38,842 bases of DNA from Saprospiraceae bacterium (GCA_019694255.1 JAIBCI010000008.1:1-38842); one strand, 5' to 3'. Numbered from the stretch's first letter, positions 16,416-26,356 are shown. Translations and numbers: made by a program. The notes: generated by a model from the letters alone, not told the origin.

Positions 16416-16943
16416 TTATCTTTTCTGTAAAAGTAAATCGGCATTTAAAGAACATCTGACGGTTTTATTTTTAGCAACCAGCTCCTTATATTGTTGGTAG
16501 ATTTTTTTATTTTGGTAATTGCGGCCCAATAAAATAAAACTGTAACCCTCAGGCTGCCAATTTAAAGGATAATTTACAATATGATACTGGCGACTATTGA
16601 TAGACAGGCAAGGCCATGATTGATTAGCGCACACGAGCTGTGAATCAAGTGTAAGACGCCAACATAGCGAATGTAGAGAAAATCCAGCATTTTTAACTTC
16701 CTGCGCAATCAATTTAAAATCGGGGCATTCAGATCCATGGATAAAAATTGTACAAGAAGTATTCTGAATATCTGAGTATATACTATCCACATTTTTAACC
16801 AGTGACATCCGCTTCACGACCGAATTCATACATGCCGAACAAGTCAGTCCATCAATTTCCGCAGTCAAATAATTATAGTGATGCTGCGCCGATATATTAG
16901 AGATTAATAAAATAAACAACAATCGGGCAATAGTATTTTTCAC
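16416..16943 (-). CDS. periplasmic HMA-like protein
   Basis: 175 residues from a GTG start that gives a good signal peptide (VKNTIARLLFILLISNISAQ). The first mature 70 residues resemble a heavy-metal-associated (MerP/CopZ-like) domain: LTAEIDGLTCSACMNSVVKRM with C35 and C38, then a strand-helix-strand pattern ending in AQEVKNAGF. Such CxxC sites bind copper, mercury or similar soft metals; here the domain would act outside the cytoplasm. The C-terminal half contains several more cysteines and a YHIVNYPLNW stretch that I do not recognise. The barrel gene lies just downstream. A role in metal capture or export is inference only. Confidence 0.7.
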   Translation of the reverse strand: MKNTIARLLFILLISNISAQHHYNYLTAEIDGLTCSACMNSVVKRMSLVKNVDSIYSDIQNTSCTIFIHGSECPDFKLIAQEVKNAGFSLHSLCWRLTLDSQLVCANQSWPCLSINSRQYHIVNYPLNWQPEGYSFILLGRNYQNKKIYQQYKELVAKNKTVRCSLNADLLLQKR

Positions 16944-17019
16944 CGGTCAGTTATATTTTAATGCGATTTCTTAGTTTTGAAAATAAATTCATGCTAATAA
17001 TTGGTAGGCTTAATACATA

Positions 17020-18279
17020 TTATTCAGCGACGAATTTTTGAATAAAGGACCCATGTTCTGTCCAGACTTTGATCAAATATACCCCTGCACTCAGACTTTC
17101 AATATTAATATATTCTAACAACGCTGTTGAAGAATATATTACCTGATGACCAAAAAGATCATACACTTCGATACTACGGACTTGATGCAATTTATGCGTA
17201 CTTTTAAAGGAAAGAAATAATTTATTATGAGCGGGATTGGGAAAAACCTGCATATCTCTATTATTGAAATTTTCAGAGGTTCCCGTCAAATGATTTACTT
17301 TATAACGAACAAGTACTTCGTTGTCCAGAATCAGATTAGTGCTCCAGATAAACTGAGCGTCCTGTCCAGGATGATCAAAAATGTTTGTAAAATTAGTATA
17401 TGCGGGTTTGTTGTCCACACCTACGACGTTGTTGGCGTAAATGCTGGCCGCAGGCCATTGCGAATCGTCAAAATACGGCATCATCCATTCTGCAGGACGC
17501 TCCCAGTGGAGTGCGTAGTATTTGGTACCATCATTCGAACCTTTTGTCGGGCACTGATCGGAAAGCCGCAGTGATCCACTCTCTTTAGGACACGAAAGGT
17601 CCACGACCGGCGCCGTGTAATATGTCTGCGCTTTCCAGCTACTGTCTGTTTTGCCAATTATGTTACCGAACGAATCTTTGAATACCGCAACCATTCCGCC
17701 GTCACCGTTATAATACGAAAGGCCGCTGTTATTTTCTGACCCCAGACCGAGATTCTCTTCCCAGTCGACGAGCAACATGGCTACTGTAAACGGCCTTTTT
17801 ACCTTGAAGCGGATGATGTTCGAATTGAACGGTGTATACGGCACATTGTCCTTACCCACAGGTACACCATTGATGTACATTTCAAAATAATTGTCCGCAA
17901 AAACAAAGGCGGTGATTAGTTCGCCCGATGAATCAATGTCAATGATATCCTTGCCATTCAAACTCGCCAGCGCCTCCAACTCTGACTTAAAGTTTTTGCC
18001 GGTGCAGGAATTGTTCAAGTCTGAAGCAAAAGGGAAACGTGCATTGTCAAAATTCGTCTTGGAAGGAACCGTCCATACTTTCTTGTCCGTGGAAGTAATT
18101 GATCCCAAACTGGTAACTCTTCCTCCGGTACACGTATAGATATTGCTCATAATAGTCGTCGCTGGTCCACGGGTTACAGAGCCTGTACCTTGGTATTGAG
18201 CATGTGCTATAAATGGTATCAATACGATAATGCGAATAATGAACTTTAAAATGGCGTTATTAATTTGAATAAGATTCAT
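17020..18279 (-). CDS. T9SS cargo protein with type A sorting domain, lectin-like core
   Basis: 419 residues. An N-terminal signal peptide ends near AHAQ (residue 27). The C-terminal 75 residues form a typical T9SS type A sorting domain (MQVFPNPAHNKLFLSF, VYDLFGHQV, LSAGVYLIKV, ending FIQKFVAE), so the protein should be exported through the outer membrane and attached or released there. The middle is rich in Trp, Tyr, Asn and Gly and contains DDSQWPAASIYANNVVG and AQFIWSTNLILDNEVLVRY, reminiscent of galactose-binding-like modules; it has several Cys that could form disulfides. It appears to be a single-gene unit. The ligand is unknown. Confidence 0.85.
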   Translation of the reverse strand: MNLIQINNAILKFIIRIIVLIPFIAHAQYQGTGSVTRGPATTIMSNIYTCTGGRVTSLGSITSTDKKVWTVPSKTNFDNARFPFASDLNNSCTGKNFKSELEALASLNGKDIIDIDSSGELITAFVFADNYFEMYINGVPVGKDNVPYTPFNSNIIRFKVKRPFTVAMLLVDWEENLGLGSENNSGLSYYNGDGGMVAVFKDSFGNIIGKTDSSWKAQTYYTAPVVDLSCPKESGSLRLSDQCPTKGSNDGTKYYALHWERPAEWMMPYFDDSQWPAASIYANNVVGVDNKPAYTNFTNIFDHPGQDAQFIWSTNLILDNEVLVRYKVNHLTGTSENFNNRDMQVFPNPAHNKLFLSFKSTHKLHQVRSIEVYDLFGHQVIYSSTALLEYINIESLSAGVYLIKVWTEHGSFIQKFVAE

Positions 18280-18332
18280 GATTTATAAATTATCGTTGTA
18301 CCGGACTTTTGATGCTTCTGATCATTGCGAAA

Positions 18333-19514
18333 TCAGATGATAAAGTTCTCGACCACAGCTGCAATACCCTGTCCTCCCCCGACACAGGCAGTAACAAGTC
18401 CATAACGTTGTTTACGGCGCGCCAGTTCATTCAGGATGGTCATCGTAAGTCTGGCTCCACTACAGCCGAGCGGATGACCTAAAGCGATCGCGCCTCCGTT
18501 GACATTGACCTTTTCGGGGTCCAGTCCTGCTTTACGAATGACTGCAATGCTTTGGGCGGCAAATGCTTCATTGAGTTCAACCAAAGAAATATCGTTGAGT
18601 GTTAATCCGGCAGATTTTAAAGCCAGTGGAATAGCGGCGCAGGGACCGATACCCATATAAAGGGGATCCACCCCGGCTACTGAACAACTGACGATTCGCC
18701 CAAGCGGGCTAAGACCGTAATGACGCACTATTTCAGCACTCATCACTACGACAAATCCGGCCCCGTCTGTGGTCTGGGATGAATTGCCCGCAGTCACTGA
18801 ACCTCCGGCGGCAAATACGGGTTTCAAAGCAGATAGCGCTTCAATGCTGGTATCGGCGCGTATACCTTCATCCTCGCCAACGACAAAATCTCTTTCAGCG
18901 CGACGCCCATCCTTGAAGTAAACTTCATGCACTTTGACTGCACCAAGCTCCTTTGCAAATAAGCCTGCGCTGCGTGCTGACTCAGCCTTTGAATGTGATC
19001 TTACAGCAAATTCATCCTGTGCCTCGCGGCTGATTTTATATTTTGAGGCGACAGCCTCTGCCGTCAATCCCATTCCGATCACATAGTCAGGATGTTCGAC
19101 AGATACGTCGTAATTGACTGCGAGTTTGTACCCTTCCATTGGGATGCTGCTCATGCTCTCGACTCCTCCGGCGACGTATACCGAACCCATTCCGGCGCGG
19201 ATCTTTGCCGTCGCGATAGCGATCGTCTCGAGGCCTGAAGCACAATACCGATTGACCGTCATTCCGGGTACAGATTGTCCAAATGCACGAATTGCGATTT
19301 GCCTTCCAATCTGCAGTCCCTGCTCTCCTTCGGGATTGGCACAACCAACGACCAGGTCATCGACCATTCCCTTGTCCAATCCAGGCAGACGGTCCCAGAG
19401 TTGTCTCAAGCAATCGACGGCCAAATCATCAGCGCGCATGAATCTGAATCCTCCTCTTTTTGCTTTGGCAAATGCTGTACGTTGACAAGCTACAATCAAT
19501 CCTTCTTCCTGCAT
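18333..19514 (-). CDS. acetyl-CoA C-acyltransferase (thiolase)
   Basis: 393 residues from the ATG at 19514 (MQEEGLIVACQRTAF); an upstream in-frame start at 19553 adds 13 residues that do not match the family. The catalytic triad of thiolases is complete: C91 in NRYCASGLE, H347 in GHPLGCSG and C377 in CVGGGQG. It cleaves 3-ketoacyl-CoA into acetyl-CoA and a shortened acyl-CoA (FadA type), or runs in reverse. The sequence looks like the degradative FadA/FadI group, but no other beta-oxidation gene is nearby. Some partner genes must lie elsewhere in the genome. Confidence 0.93.
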   Translation of the reverse strand: MQEEGLIVACQRTAFAKAKRGGFRFMRADDLAVDCLRQLWDRLPGLDKGMVDDLVVGCANPEGEQGLQIGRQIAIRAFGQSVPGMTVNRYCASGLETIAIATAKIRAGMGSVYVAGGVESMSSIPMEGYKLAVNYDVSVEHPDYVIGMGLTAEAVASKYKISREAQDEFAVRSHSKAESARSAGLFAKELGAVKVHEVYFKDGRRAERDFVVGEDEGIRADTSIEALSALKPVFAAGGSVTAGNSSQTTDGAGFVVVMSAEIVRHYGLSPLGRIVSCSVAGVDPLYMGIGPCAAIPLALKSAGLTLNDISLVELNEAFAAQSIAVIRKAGLDPEKVNVNGGAIALGHPLGCSGARLTMTILNELARRKQRYGLVTACVGGGQGIAAVVENFII

Positions 19515-19820
19515 ATTGTATCTGTTTGCGTTATGCAAATGTAGCACAGTCAAATTTTGCAGCCCGACTATTTCTAGACGTTTGAAATGAACACTTCATC
19601 AATATAATTGAATAATGAAAAATGACAATCGCTCATAAGATAAGCAATTTACATATTTAATAACCTGACATTGTGCAGACCTCAAACCATTCTGATTTTA
19701 ATAAAAAAATGAAATCTGAAAGTATTACCTTGATTGGTTTAATTCCAAATACATGCTTGAGTCTGTCCATGCTTAAATTATCCTGTAATGGTAATAGCGT
19801 GAAATGTACATTCAATGATT
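19515..19820. other. intergenic stretch of about 300 nt
   Basis: AT-rich sequence between the thiolase start and the end of the acyltransferase gene. A 39-codon plus-strand frame (19709-19828, MKSESITLIGLIPNTC...) follows an A-rich leader, but it has no recognisable feature and overlaps the end of the acyltransferase gene. I see no hairpin terminator or repeat. The thiolase promoter should be here. Confidence 0.4.
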
Positions 19821-21047
19821 TCAACTGATTTTCTCAGTCTTGTTCCATTGGCTAGAAGAATTTCCATTGTCGACAATTCCGGAAAACCACTTCCATAATT
19901 TCTGCGGCCATCTTTTGTCCATACACGGTCTTTCGATGAGTAAATAGAATGCAGCACTGACGATTAGAATCAACAATAGAAGGATGACCGAAAAATAAAT
20001 ATAATCCAGAATAAAATGCCCGGGACGCCACATTCTTACCAGATAATATCCGAATCGCATGATCATTTGATTGTGAAAAAGATACAGTGAATAGCACATT
20101 CCACCGATCGCAGTAACCCAAGGCTGCACAATCCAACTTTTGCCGGGCGGTGTAATCAGTGTATTGTAAAACAAAATAAATACAAACAATATTTGCAATG
20201 AACTCCACATCAACTTAAACCAGGTATGCAAAGGCCCCATATAGGTTATGTCAGTCCATGCCATCAATACAAAAGCAAGAATACTGACAACACCTGTTGA
20301 CATCCACTCGTTTATTCGGTCCAGGATTGGCCAGCGCAACTGGCGTGCCTTCATCCACGCAAGTGAAATCCCCAGTAGAAAAAAATGAAAATACTCATAG
20401 AGTGATATTATGGATGGCTTCGGCAATTTGGTAAGCAGTGAAAAAGCAAGCGTCAACAGCAACAGATAACCCAGGGCATTATTACTTTTTCGGAAGACAA
20501 AATAAAACAATAGTGGCGCAAGAACATAAAACTGAACCTCGATCTCCAGGCTCCAGGTAACATTGTTGACCAGCGGCTGAAAATCGCGATGATATAAAAA
20601 ACCGTGCGCGTAGAAAAGCGAATAAAAAAAATCAGGAATGAAATCACTTAAGCGAACACCGTAACTCATCCGTAGCTGTAGCCATAAAAGCAGCAAAAGA
20701 CTTAGAAGATAAGGTGGCTCAATCCGGGTAAGCCTCCGAAAGAAGTAATCTCCAAGTGCAACCGGTTTCTCACCGTTAATTCTCCAGCGTGCGAAAGGCA
20801 GCGATACAACGAAGGCACTGATGACAAAAAAAACTTCAACACCAAAATATCCTTGTTGAAGGATCCTGTGCCACCAGGAAAAATTGAGTGCATCTTCGGG
20901 ATAAAAACCCTGCAATTCTTTAAATAAATAACCGTCAAGGTGATATAGAATAACCATTGCGATCGCCACGAACCGAAGCCCGTCGATCTCAGGAATAAAC
21001 TGGCCAGAATTTGTGACCCTTCGAAGTGATGTAATGATGGATCGCAT
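19821..21047 (-). CDS. acyltransferase family 3 membrane protein (OafA/YrhL type)
   Basis: 408 residues from the ATG at 21047; a TTG at 21059 would add four residues. The N-terminal motif IPEIDGLRFVAIAMVILYH with the conserved His, then GYFGVEVFFVISAFVVSLPF and FFRRLTRIEPPYLLSLLLL, are hallmarks of acyltransferase-3 proteins. About ten membrane helices follow, ending with the LIERPCM motif near the C-terminus. Family members move acetyl or other acyl groups from the cytoplasmic acyl-CoA pool to sugars of lipopolysaccharide, peptidoglycan or exopolysaccharide. The substrate cannot be read from the sequence. No glycan gene cluster surrounds it; galE lies about 11 kb away. Confidence 0.92.
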   Translation of the reverse strand: MRSIITSLRRVTNSGQFIPEIDGLRFVAIAMVILYHLDGYLFKELQGFYPEDALNFSWWHRILQQGYFGVEVFFVISAFVVSLPFARWRINGEKPVALGDYFFRRLTRIEPPYLLSLLLLLWLQLRMSYGVRLSDFIPDFFYSLFYAHGFLYHRDFQPLVNNVTWSLEIEVQFYVLAPLLFYFVFRKSNNALGYLLLLTLAFSLLTKLPKPSIISLYEYFHFFLLGISLAWMKARQLRWPILDRINEWMSTGVVSILAFVLMAWTDITYMGPLHTWFKLMWSSLQILFVFILFYNTLITPPGKSWIVQPWVTAIGGMCYSLYLFHNQMIMRFGYYLVRMWRPGHFILDYIYFSVILLLLILIVSAAFYLLIERPCMDKRWPQKLWKWFSGIVDNGNSSSQWNKTEKIS

Positions 21048-21237
21048 CAGAAACCGCAAAATTAACCACTCTGCGCATCGGGCCTAATATGAGTTTAGCA
21101 ATTTGAACAAATCTGAAGACACGAATACCCACAAGTGGATCAAATCGAAATTGTGAAGCTTCGTTTCGCCCTTGGTCTCCCTCCTATTTTGCGCGGAATA
21201 GAGTATTTTTAGGCTTCGAATCCGGACTTCCAATCAT

Positions 21238-24200
21238 ATGATCATGGGTTATATTTATAAAAGATTATCATTCTGTTTTTTGCCTTTACAATACACATTG
21301 TGCCTTCTGTTTATAGGTAGCGGGGAGGCCAGTACCCAACGACTGAGAACACTGACAGCGTACCCACCCAAGGCCTACACTGTTATTCCAAACGGATGTA
21401 ATATTACGGTCGACGCGGGACCTGACATCACGATTTGTGCCGGCACCGGCAAGCAGATCAACGGAATTGTAACCGGAGGATATAATTCCATCACCTGGGA
21501 TCCGACAGACGGGCTGAGTAATCCGAATATCGCCAACCCTGTTGCAAATCCAATGTCCACAACAACCTACACGTTGATCGCACGGGGCACCTCAGGCAAT
21601 CTGTTTTTGAACGGCGGTTTTGAGACCGGTAATATCGCCCCATCAACTTCAGCTTATACAGGCTATACCAATATCAATAGTTTTGCAATGTCCACCGGGG
21701 GATACATGGTGATGAGTGTTCCGCAGATCGCAGCCCAGTTTGGGTGTAATCCTCCGATCGGTGCCTTTACCATGGCCATTACACCAACCAGTCCAAGCGT
21801 CAATTTTCTTTGTCAGACCATTCCGGTCAGTACCAATACATTGTACAAGATCAAGTGGAAATGTTTTGGCATCCCTTACATTTTTGGCGCTCCTCCTGTC
21901 GTTGAGCTTAAAATTAACGGAAACTCTGTTGGTACACTGGATGTCGCCAGCGGACTTTGCGTAGAGAGTGACGCCGATTTTACCTGGAACAGTGGCACAT
22001 CATCTTCGGCAAACCTGTGCTTTAGCAATATCGGCGGGACAGGCACCTTCAGTATGTTTTCGATCGATGACATTGAATTTCGCGAGTGTTGTGAAGTGAA
22101 AGATGAAGTTAAAGTCACGGTATACGAATTGATCGCAGATATTGCCATGCCGGATGAAATCAACTGCAATAACGCACCATTGGAACTCGATGGGTCGGGT
22201 TCCAGTTCTGGCCCGAATATCAAATATGAATGGACAACCAAAGATGGTAAAATTGACAGCGGCGACAAAAGCAATAAAGCGAAGGTCAGTACGCCCGGCA
22301 CCTATAAATTAAAAGTCATCGGAGAATTCGGTTGCGAGAAAGAAGTGTCGGTTACGGTAACCGGCAACACTACTCCACCCGATGCCAGCGCCACCAATAC
22401 AGATATTGATTGCAAAAATCCGCAGGCGCGGATCGAAGCGAAATCAAAGAAGATGATGGTAATGTATGAATGGTCTGGACCCAACGGATATTCATCAACC
22501 AAACCGACTAATTTTGACATCCGTGAACCCGGTGACTATATCGTCACGGTTACCGATGATTACGGTTGTAAATCCACCGCAAAAGTTACAGTCAGGGATA
22601 ATCGAACGGAAGTTTTTCTTGAACTCCGCGGAGATACAATCCAATGCGGCGAAGATAGTGTAAAGCTCAGTGCGTCTTCAGTCAGTCCGAAACCAAGTTT
22701 TAGCTGGAAGCACAAAGACAGCATCATCGCGAAGACTCCGGTAGTCACCGCAAGAGATACTGGATGGTATTACATCACGGTGACCGATTCACTAGGTTGT
22801 TTTGTGTCGGATTCGTTTCGTTTGTTAAGTTTTCAAAGCAGCGTTCCGATCGATATTCTTGGTGGCGAAATCAATTGCAGAAATTCAAACGTGCAATTGA
22901 CACTGCTTACAGATACCAGTGGCACCACACGTTGGCGTGGCCCTGCGGGATTTTTGTCCATGCAACACCAACCCACGGTACGCGACAGCGGATGGTATTA
23001 TGTAGAAGTCACCACCGCAGGTGGATGCAAGGGGATTGATTCAGTCTATATCCCCAGCAATCTGGCGCTCCCCTCTCTACAGATTGATCCGTTAGATACG
23101 CTCAGTTGCAACCGCAGCAAGGTCACCATTCACGCCAAAAGCAATACCGATGTGCGGTTGCAATGGATGGGACCCGGAGGATTCATGAGCGTGGACAGCA
23201 TCGTCAATGTCAGCGATTCAGGTGAATATATTGTCATCGTTGAAGGCCTCAACGGCTGCCTGCAATCTGCTAGCGTCCGCGTTACGCAGGTACTCGATAC
23301 GCCGGCCCTCAGCCTGATTGCCGACACACTAGACTGTCTCCGTCAATCGATCACATTCAATGTCAACAATGATGACAGCAACACATTTAACTGGACCGGG
23401 CCCGGCGGATTCATTTCCAATCAAAGAAATCCACAAATCACGGTTCCCGGGGAGTATATCGTTACGGCTGTCAGCAAGCATGGCTGTGCACGAACCGGAA
23501 TCATCAACATTGCGATCGATACCACGCCACCTTCTATCCAGATCATAGCTGATACCATCTCCTGTCTTCGTCGCAACATACAACCAAGACTGATTGCCGA
23601 TGCGGACATTAACGGATACAACTGGAGCGGACCCGGAAATTTTAGTTCGAACCTCAGGAACCCTAACCTGAACACCCCTGGAATTTATATTTTGCAGGTA
23701 ACGAATTCTCATGGTTGCATCAACAAGGCATTATTGTCTGTATTTGCAGATACGTTGCCGCCTTCTGCCAGTCTTTCAGCCGATGATATAACTTGCAATA
23801 AACAGGCTTTTTTGAAGATCATCAATAGCATCGGTGTAAGCTCACTTCGTTGGAACGGACCCAGTGGATTCAGCAGTACACAAGCCGGTCCACAGGTTAC
23901 TGTACCCGGCTGGTACTATCTCACTGTAATTTCTGCCAATGGATGTTCCTATACGGATTCAGTACAGGTAATTCAAAAAGATGTTCTGCCTGATCTGACT
24001 ACCCAAGATGATACACTCACTTGTGCAAACGCCTCATTATCACTTTATGCTGATTCAAAAACAGCTGGTGTGAAATATCAATGGAGCGGGCCAAATAATT
24101 TTTCTTCCGACAGTGCAAGACCACATATTACACTTCCGGGAGTCTACACCATCAAGGTCATAGACCCTAATGGTTGTGAATTAAGCAAACAAGTCAACAT

Positions 24201-25686
24201 ACTTCAATTCAATACCAAGGCTAATTTAATTCTCAACAATACAGATTCTTTGACCTGCAAATTCAACCAGACTTCAATTAAACTGACCGCAGATCAAAAT
24301 GCAGGAAAAATAGTGTGGACAGGTCCAGGTAATTTTACCAGTAACGGTACAGACATTCGTGTCAATAACGGTGGAACGTATATCGTACAATTCACCAACG
24401 AATACGGATGCGTCACGACAGACTCAATCCAGATCATAGACTATAGAATGTTGCCGACAGTACAAGTTGCTGATGACAGCATCAATTGCGCGCGCCGTAA
24501 AATTAAATTGTCTCTGATCGCCCTTGATCCGCTGCTAAAATTCAGTTGGGCTGGGCCTGGAGGATTTGTCAGTACAGACCGCAATCCCGATATCACCGGT
24601 GGCGGTACTTACATGGTGACCATCACCAATGCCTTCAACTGCGAAGTCATTCGATCGTTAACAATCAAAATGGATACTACCGCACCGGATCTGAGTCTGA
24701 GTGCCGATACCCTCACCTGTCTGCGTCCAACGGTACCTATCAAGGCCGGCACAAGCCTGCAGGGATTTAACATTGTCTGGACAGGTCCTAATGGATACAG
24801 CAGCATGTTTCCACAAGGCATCGTCAAAGACGCAGGTCTTTACACATGCACACTGACAAACCCGCGTAGCAAATGTCAAACTACTGCCACCATCGTCGTC
24901 CAAGAAGATACCAACCGTATTCGATCCCTGCAGCTGGATCATGCGGATGCCGCCTGCGGCCTCCACAATGGATCTATTCAGTTTGTCAATATTACTGGAG
25001 GCACGCCTGGATATCTCTACTCTATTGACAATGGTTTGAATTTTAGTGATCAAAATATTTTTGGCAATCTCACTTCGGGTCTTTACAATCTTGTTGTGAA
25101 AGATCGCAATGGTTGCGAGTTTCGACTTACACAAAATATTGTAAATGCACCTGGCGTAGACATCAGCCTTCCACCTTCGATTGATGTTCAGTTTGAAGAC
25201 GGCACACCGATACTACTGACAATTGTCAGTGGCAACGCTTCAAAATATTTCTGGTCTCCTTCAGATCAGTTGAGTTGTTCGGATTGTGCCAGCCCCCAGA
25301 TACGTGCAAACCGTGAGCAGCTCTTAACGGTTGTCGTAACGGATCCCAATGGTTGCACAGACACTGCCAGTATCCTGATTCGTGTGCGCACCGAAGTAAA
25401 GGTATTTGTACCCACCGTATTTTCTCCCAACGGAGATGGTGTCAATGACTATTTCTTTCCGAAATTCACTATACAGGATGTATCTGTAGAACGTATGGCA
25501 GTGTATGACCGATGGGGAGAACAGGTATTTGCGAGAGAAAATTTTACTGCCAGTTCAGAGAAGGATGGCTGGGACGGTAGCGCACGTGGCAAGCCACTCA
25601 ATCCTGGTGTATATGTGTACTTAATCCAATACCGGGAAGGACAGGACATCAAAATATTACAGGGTGATCTTACTTTGATCCGTTAA
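21238..25686 (+). CDS. giant multi-Ig-repeat adhesin with gliding-motility (CHU_C) C-terminus
   Basis: 1482 residues, or two fewer if the second ATG is used. A basic/hydrophobic N-terminus acts as signal peptide. Order of modules: a PKD-like domain (about 58-120, VDAGPDITICAG), a ligand-binding-like beta module beginning NGGFETGN (about 125-290), twelve Ig-like repeats (about 300-1225), a SprB-type repeat (about 1238-1295, GSIQFVNITGGTPGYLYS), and a CHU_C domain (about 1386-1482: FVPTVFSPNGDGVND, VYDRWGEQVF, NPGVYVYLI). CHU_C is the type B signal for export through T9SS to the cell surface. The protein is probably an adhesin or matrix protein, possibly linked to gliding. The downstream O-methyltransferase starts 22 nt after the stop. 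Confidence 0.93.
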   Translation: MIMGYIYKRLSFCFLPLQYTLCLLFIGSGEASTQRLRTLTAYPPKAYTVIPNGCNITVDAGPDITICAGTGKQINGIVTGGYNSITWDPTDGLSNPNIANPVANPMSTTTYTLIARGTSGNLFLNGGFETGNIAPSTSAYTGYTNINSFAMSTGGYMVMSVPQIAAQFGCNPPIGAFTMAITPTSPSVNFLCQTIPVSTNTLYKIKWKCFGIPYIFGAPPVVELKINGNSVGTLDVASGLCVESDADFTWNSGTSSSANLCFSNIGGTGTFSMFSIDDIEFRECCEVKDEVKVTVYELIADIAMPDEINCNNAPLELDGSGSSSGPNIKYEWTTKDGKIDSGDKSNKAKVSTPGTYKLKVIGEFGCEKEVSVTVTGNTTPPDASATNTDIDCKNPQARIEAKSKKMMVMYEWSGPNGYSSTKPTNFDIREPGDYIVTVTDDYGCKSTAKVTVRDNRTEVFLELRGDTIQCGEDSVKLSASSVSPKPSFSWKHKDSIIAKTPVVTARDTGWYYITVTDSLGCFVSDSFRLLSFQSSVPIDILGGEINCRNSNVQLTLLTDTSGTTRWRGPAGFLSMQHQPTVRDSGWYYVEVTTAGGCKGIDSVYIPSNLALPSLQIDPLDTLSCNRSKVTIHAKSNTDVRLQWMGPGGFMSVDSIVNVSDSGEYIVIVEGLNGCLQSASVRVTQVLDTPALSLIADTLDCLRQSITFNVNNDDSNTFNWTGPGGFISNQRNPQITVPGEYIVTAVSKHGCARTGIINIAIDTTPPSIQIIADTISCLRRNIQPRLIADADINGYNWSGPGNFSSNLRNPNLNTPGIYILQVTNSHGCINKALLSVFADTLPPSASLSADDITCNKQAFLKIINSIGVSSLRWNGPSGFSSTQAGPQVTVPGWYYLTVISANGCSYTDSVQVIQKDVLPDLTTQDDTLTCANASLSLYADSKTAGVKYQWSGPNNFSSDSARPHITLPGVYTIKVIDPNGCELSKQVNILQFNTKANLILNNTDSLTCKFNQTSIKLTADQNAGKIVWTGPGNFTSNGTDIRVNNGGTYIVQFTNEYGCVTTDSIQIIDYRMLPTVQVADDSINCARRKIKLSLIALDPLLKFSWAGPGGFVSTDRNPDITGGGTYMVTITNAFNCEVIRSLTIKMDTTAPDLSLSADTLTCLRPTVPIKAGTSLQGFNIVWTGPNGYSSMFPQGIVKDAGLYTCTLTNPRSKCQTTATIVVQEDTNRIRSLQLDHADAACGLHNGSIQFVNITGGTPGYLYSIDNGLNFSDQNIFGNLTSGLYNLVVKDRNGCEFRLTQNIVNAPGVDISLPPSIDVQFEDGTPILLTIVSGNASKYFWSPSDQLSCSDCASPQIRANREQLLTVVVTDPNGCTDTASILIRVRTEVKVFVPTVFSPNGDGVNDYFFPKFTIQDVSVERMAVYDRWGEQVFARENFTASSEKDGWDGSARGKPLNPGVYVYLIQYREGQDIKILQGDLTLIR
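22130..24890 (+). repeat. twelve tandem Ig-like repeats inside the adhesin gene
   Basis: Units of about 75-80 codons share DT(L/I)xC at the start, W(S/T/N)GPxGF in the middle, then PGxYIVTVT and an (N/Y/H)GC near the end. Tryptophan positions can be followed through about 22.2, 22.5, 22.7, 22.9, 23.2, 23.4, 23.6, 23.9, 24.1, 24.3, 24.5 and 24.8 kb. Two Cys per unit suggest one disulfide per repeat. The units are diverged at DNA level, which points to an old expansion rather than a recent slip. Confidence 0.85.
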
Positions 25687-25708
25687 CTGAAAAAGTGTAC
25701 TTGACGAG

Positions 25709-26356
25709 ATGATCCCTACTGATTTTCTTCAGGACGCACTGCAGCGTTACTGCGAACAGCACAGCGAGGCACTACCCTATTATCTGACAGAGCTCGAGCG
25801 AAGAACACATCGCACTACGCTTGCCCCGCAAATGATTAGCGGACATTTGCAGGGAAGACTACTCAGTTTGTTGTCGCGGCTCAGACGTCCCCGTTGCATT
25901 GTTGAGATCGGGACTTTTACAGGTTACAGCGCGGTATGTCTATCGGAAGGTCTTTCTTCTGAAGGCATACTTCATACCATTGATATTGATGATCAGTATC
26001 AGCCTTTCTACGATTACATCAGGGAACAAGTACCGCAATCACATCAGATCAAATTCCATAGCGGTGATGCTCTTGAAATCATACCGAAGTTACAGGGACC
26101 ATTTGATCTCGTCTTCATTGATGGGGCGAAGAAGGATTACCTCCGCTATTTTGAAATCATCGAGGAACGGTGTAGTCCCGGCTGCCTGCTCATCACAGAC
26201 AATGTCCTTTGGTCAGGCAAGGTGCTCGATGCACAGGCCGACAAGGAGACTTCGGTGCTCAAGGAATATAACCAAATGCTGCTTCACCATCAGGACTGGA
26301 ATGTCACCATTATTCCTTTCCGGGACGGCATATCTGTAGCGGTCAAAGTGAACTGA
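25709..26356 (+). CDS. SAM-dependent O-methyltransferase, class I (caffeoyl-CoA OMT/TrmR-like)
   Basis: 215 residues, the normal length of the family. Motif I is IVEIGTFTGYSAV, followed by HTIDIDD, the metal-binding region FDLVFIDGAKKDY and DNVLWSGKV. These match the cation-dependent O-methyltransferase family, which includes plant caffeoyl-CoA methyltransferase and bacterial TrmR, an enzyme that methylates a modified wobble uridine of tRNA. Bacteroidota copies are widespread and mostly untested. It is cytosolic. The stop overlaps the ATG of the next gene by one base (TGATG), so translation is probably coupled. The adhesin gene lies 22 nt upstream. Confidence 0.93.
   Translation: MIPTDFLQDALQRYCEQHSEALPYYLTELERRTHRTTLAPQMISGHLQGRLLSLLSRLRRPRCIVEIGTFTGYSAVCLSEGLSSEGILHTIDIDDQYQPFYDYIREQVPQSHQIKFHSGDALEIIPKLQGPFDLVFIDGAKKDYLRYFEIIEERCSPGCLLITDNVLWSGKVLDAQADKETSVLKEYNQMLLHHQDWNVTIIPFRDGISVAVKVN

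Noticed and set aside
19709-19828. 39-codon plus-strand frame with an A-rich leader
   Set aside because: No recognisable feature, overlaps the end of the acyltransferase gene, and frames of this size arise by chance in AT-rich DNA.
22130-24890. Adhesin repeats as a recent tandem DNA amplification
   Set aside because: Adjacent units differ strongly at DNA level, so they are old protein-domain repeats rather than a recent expansion.
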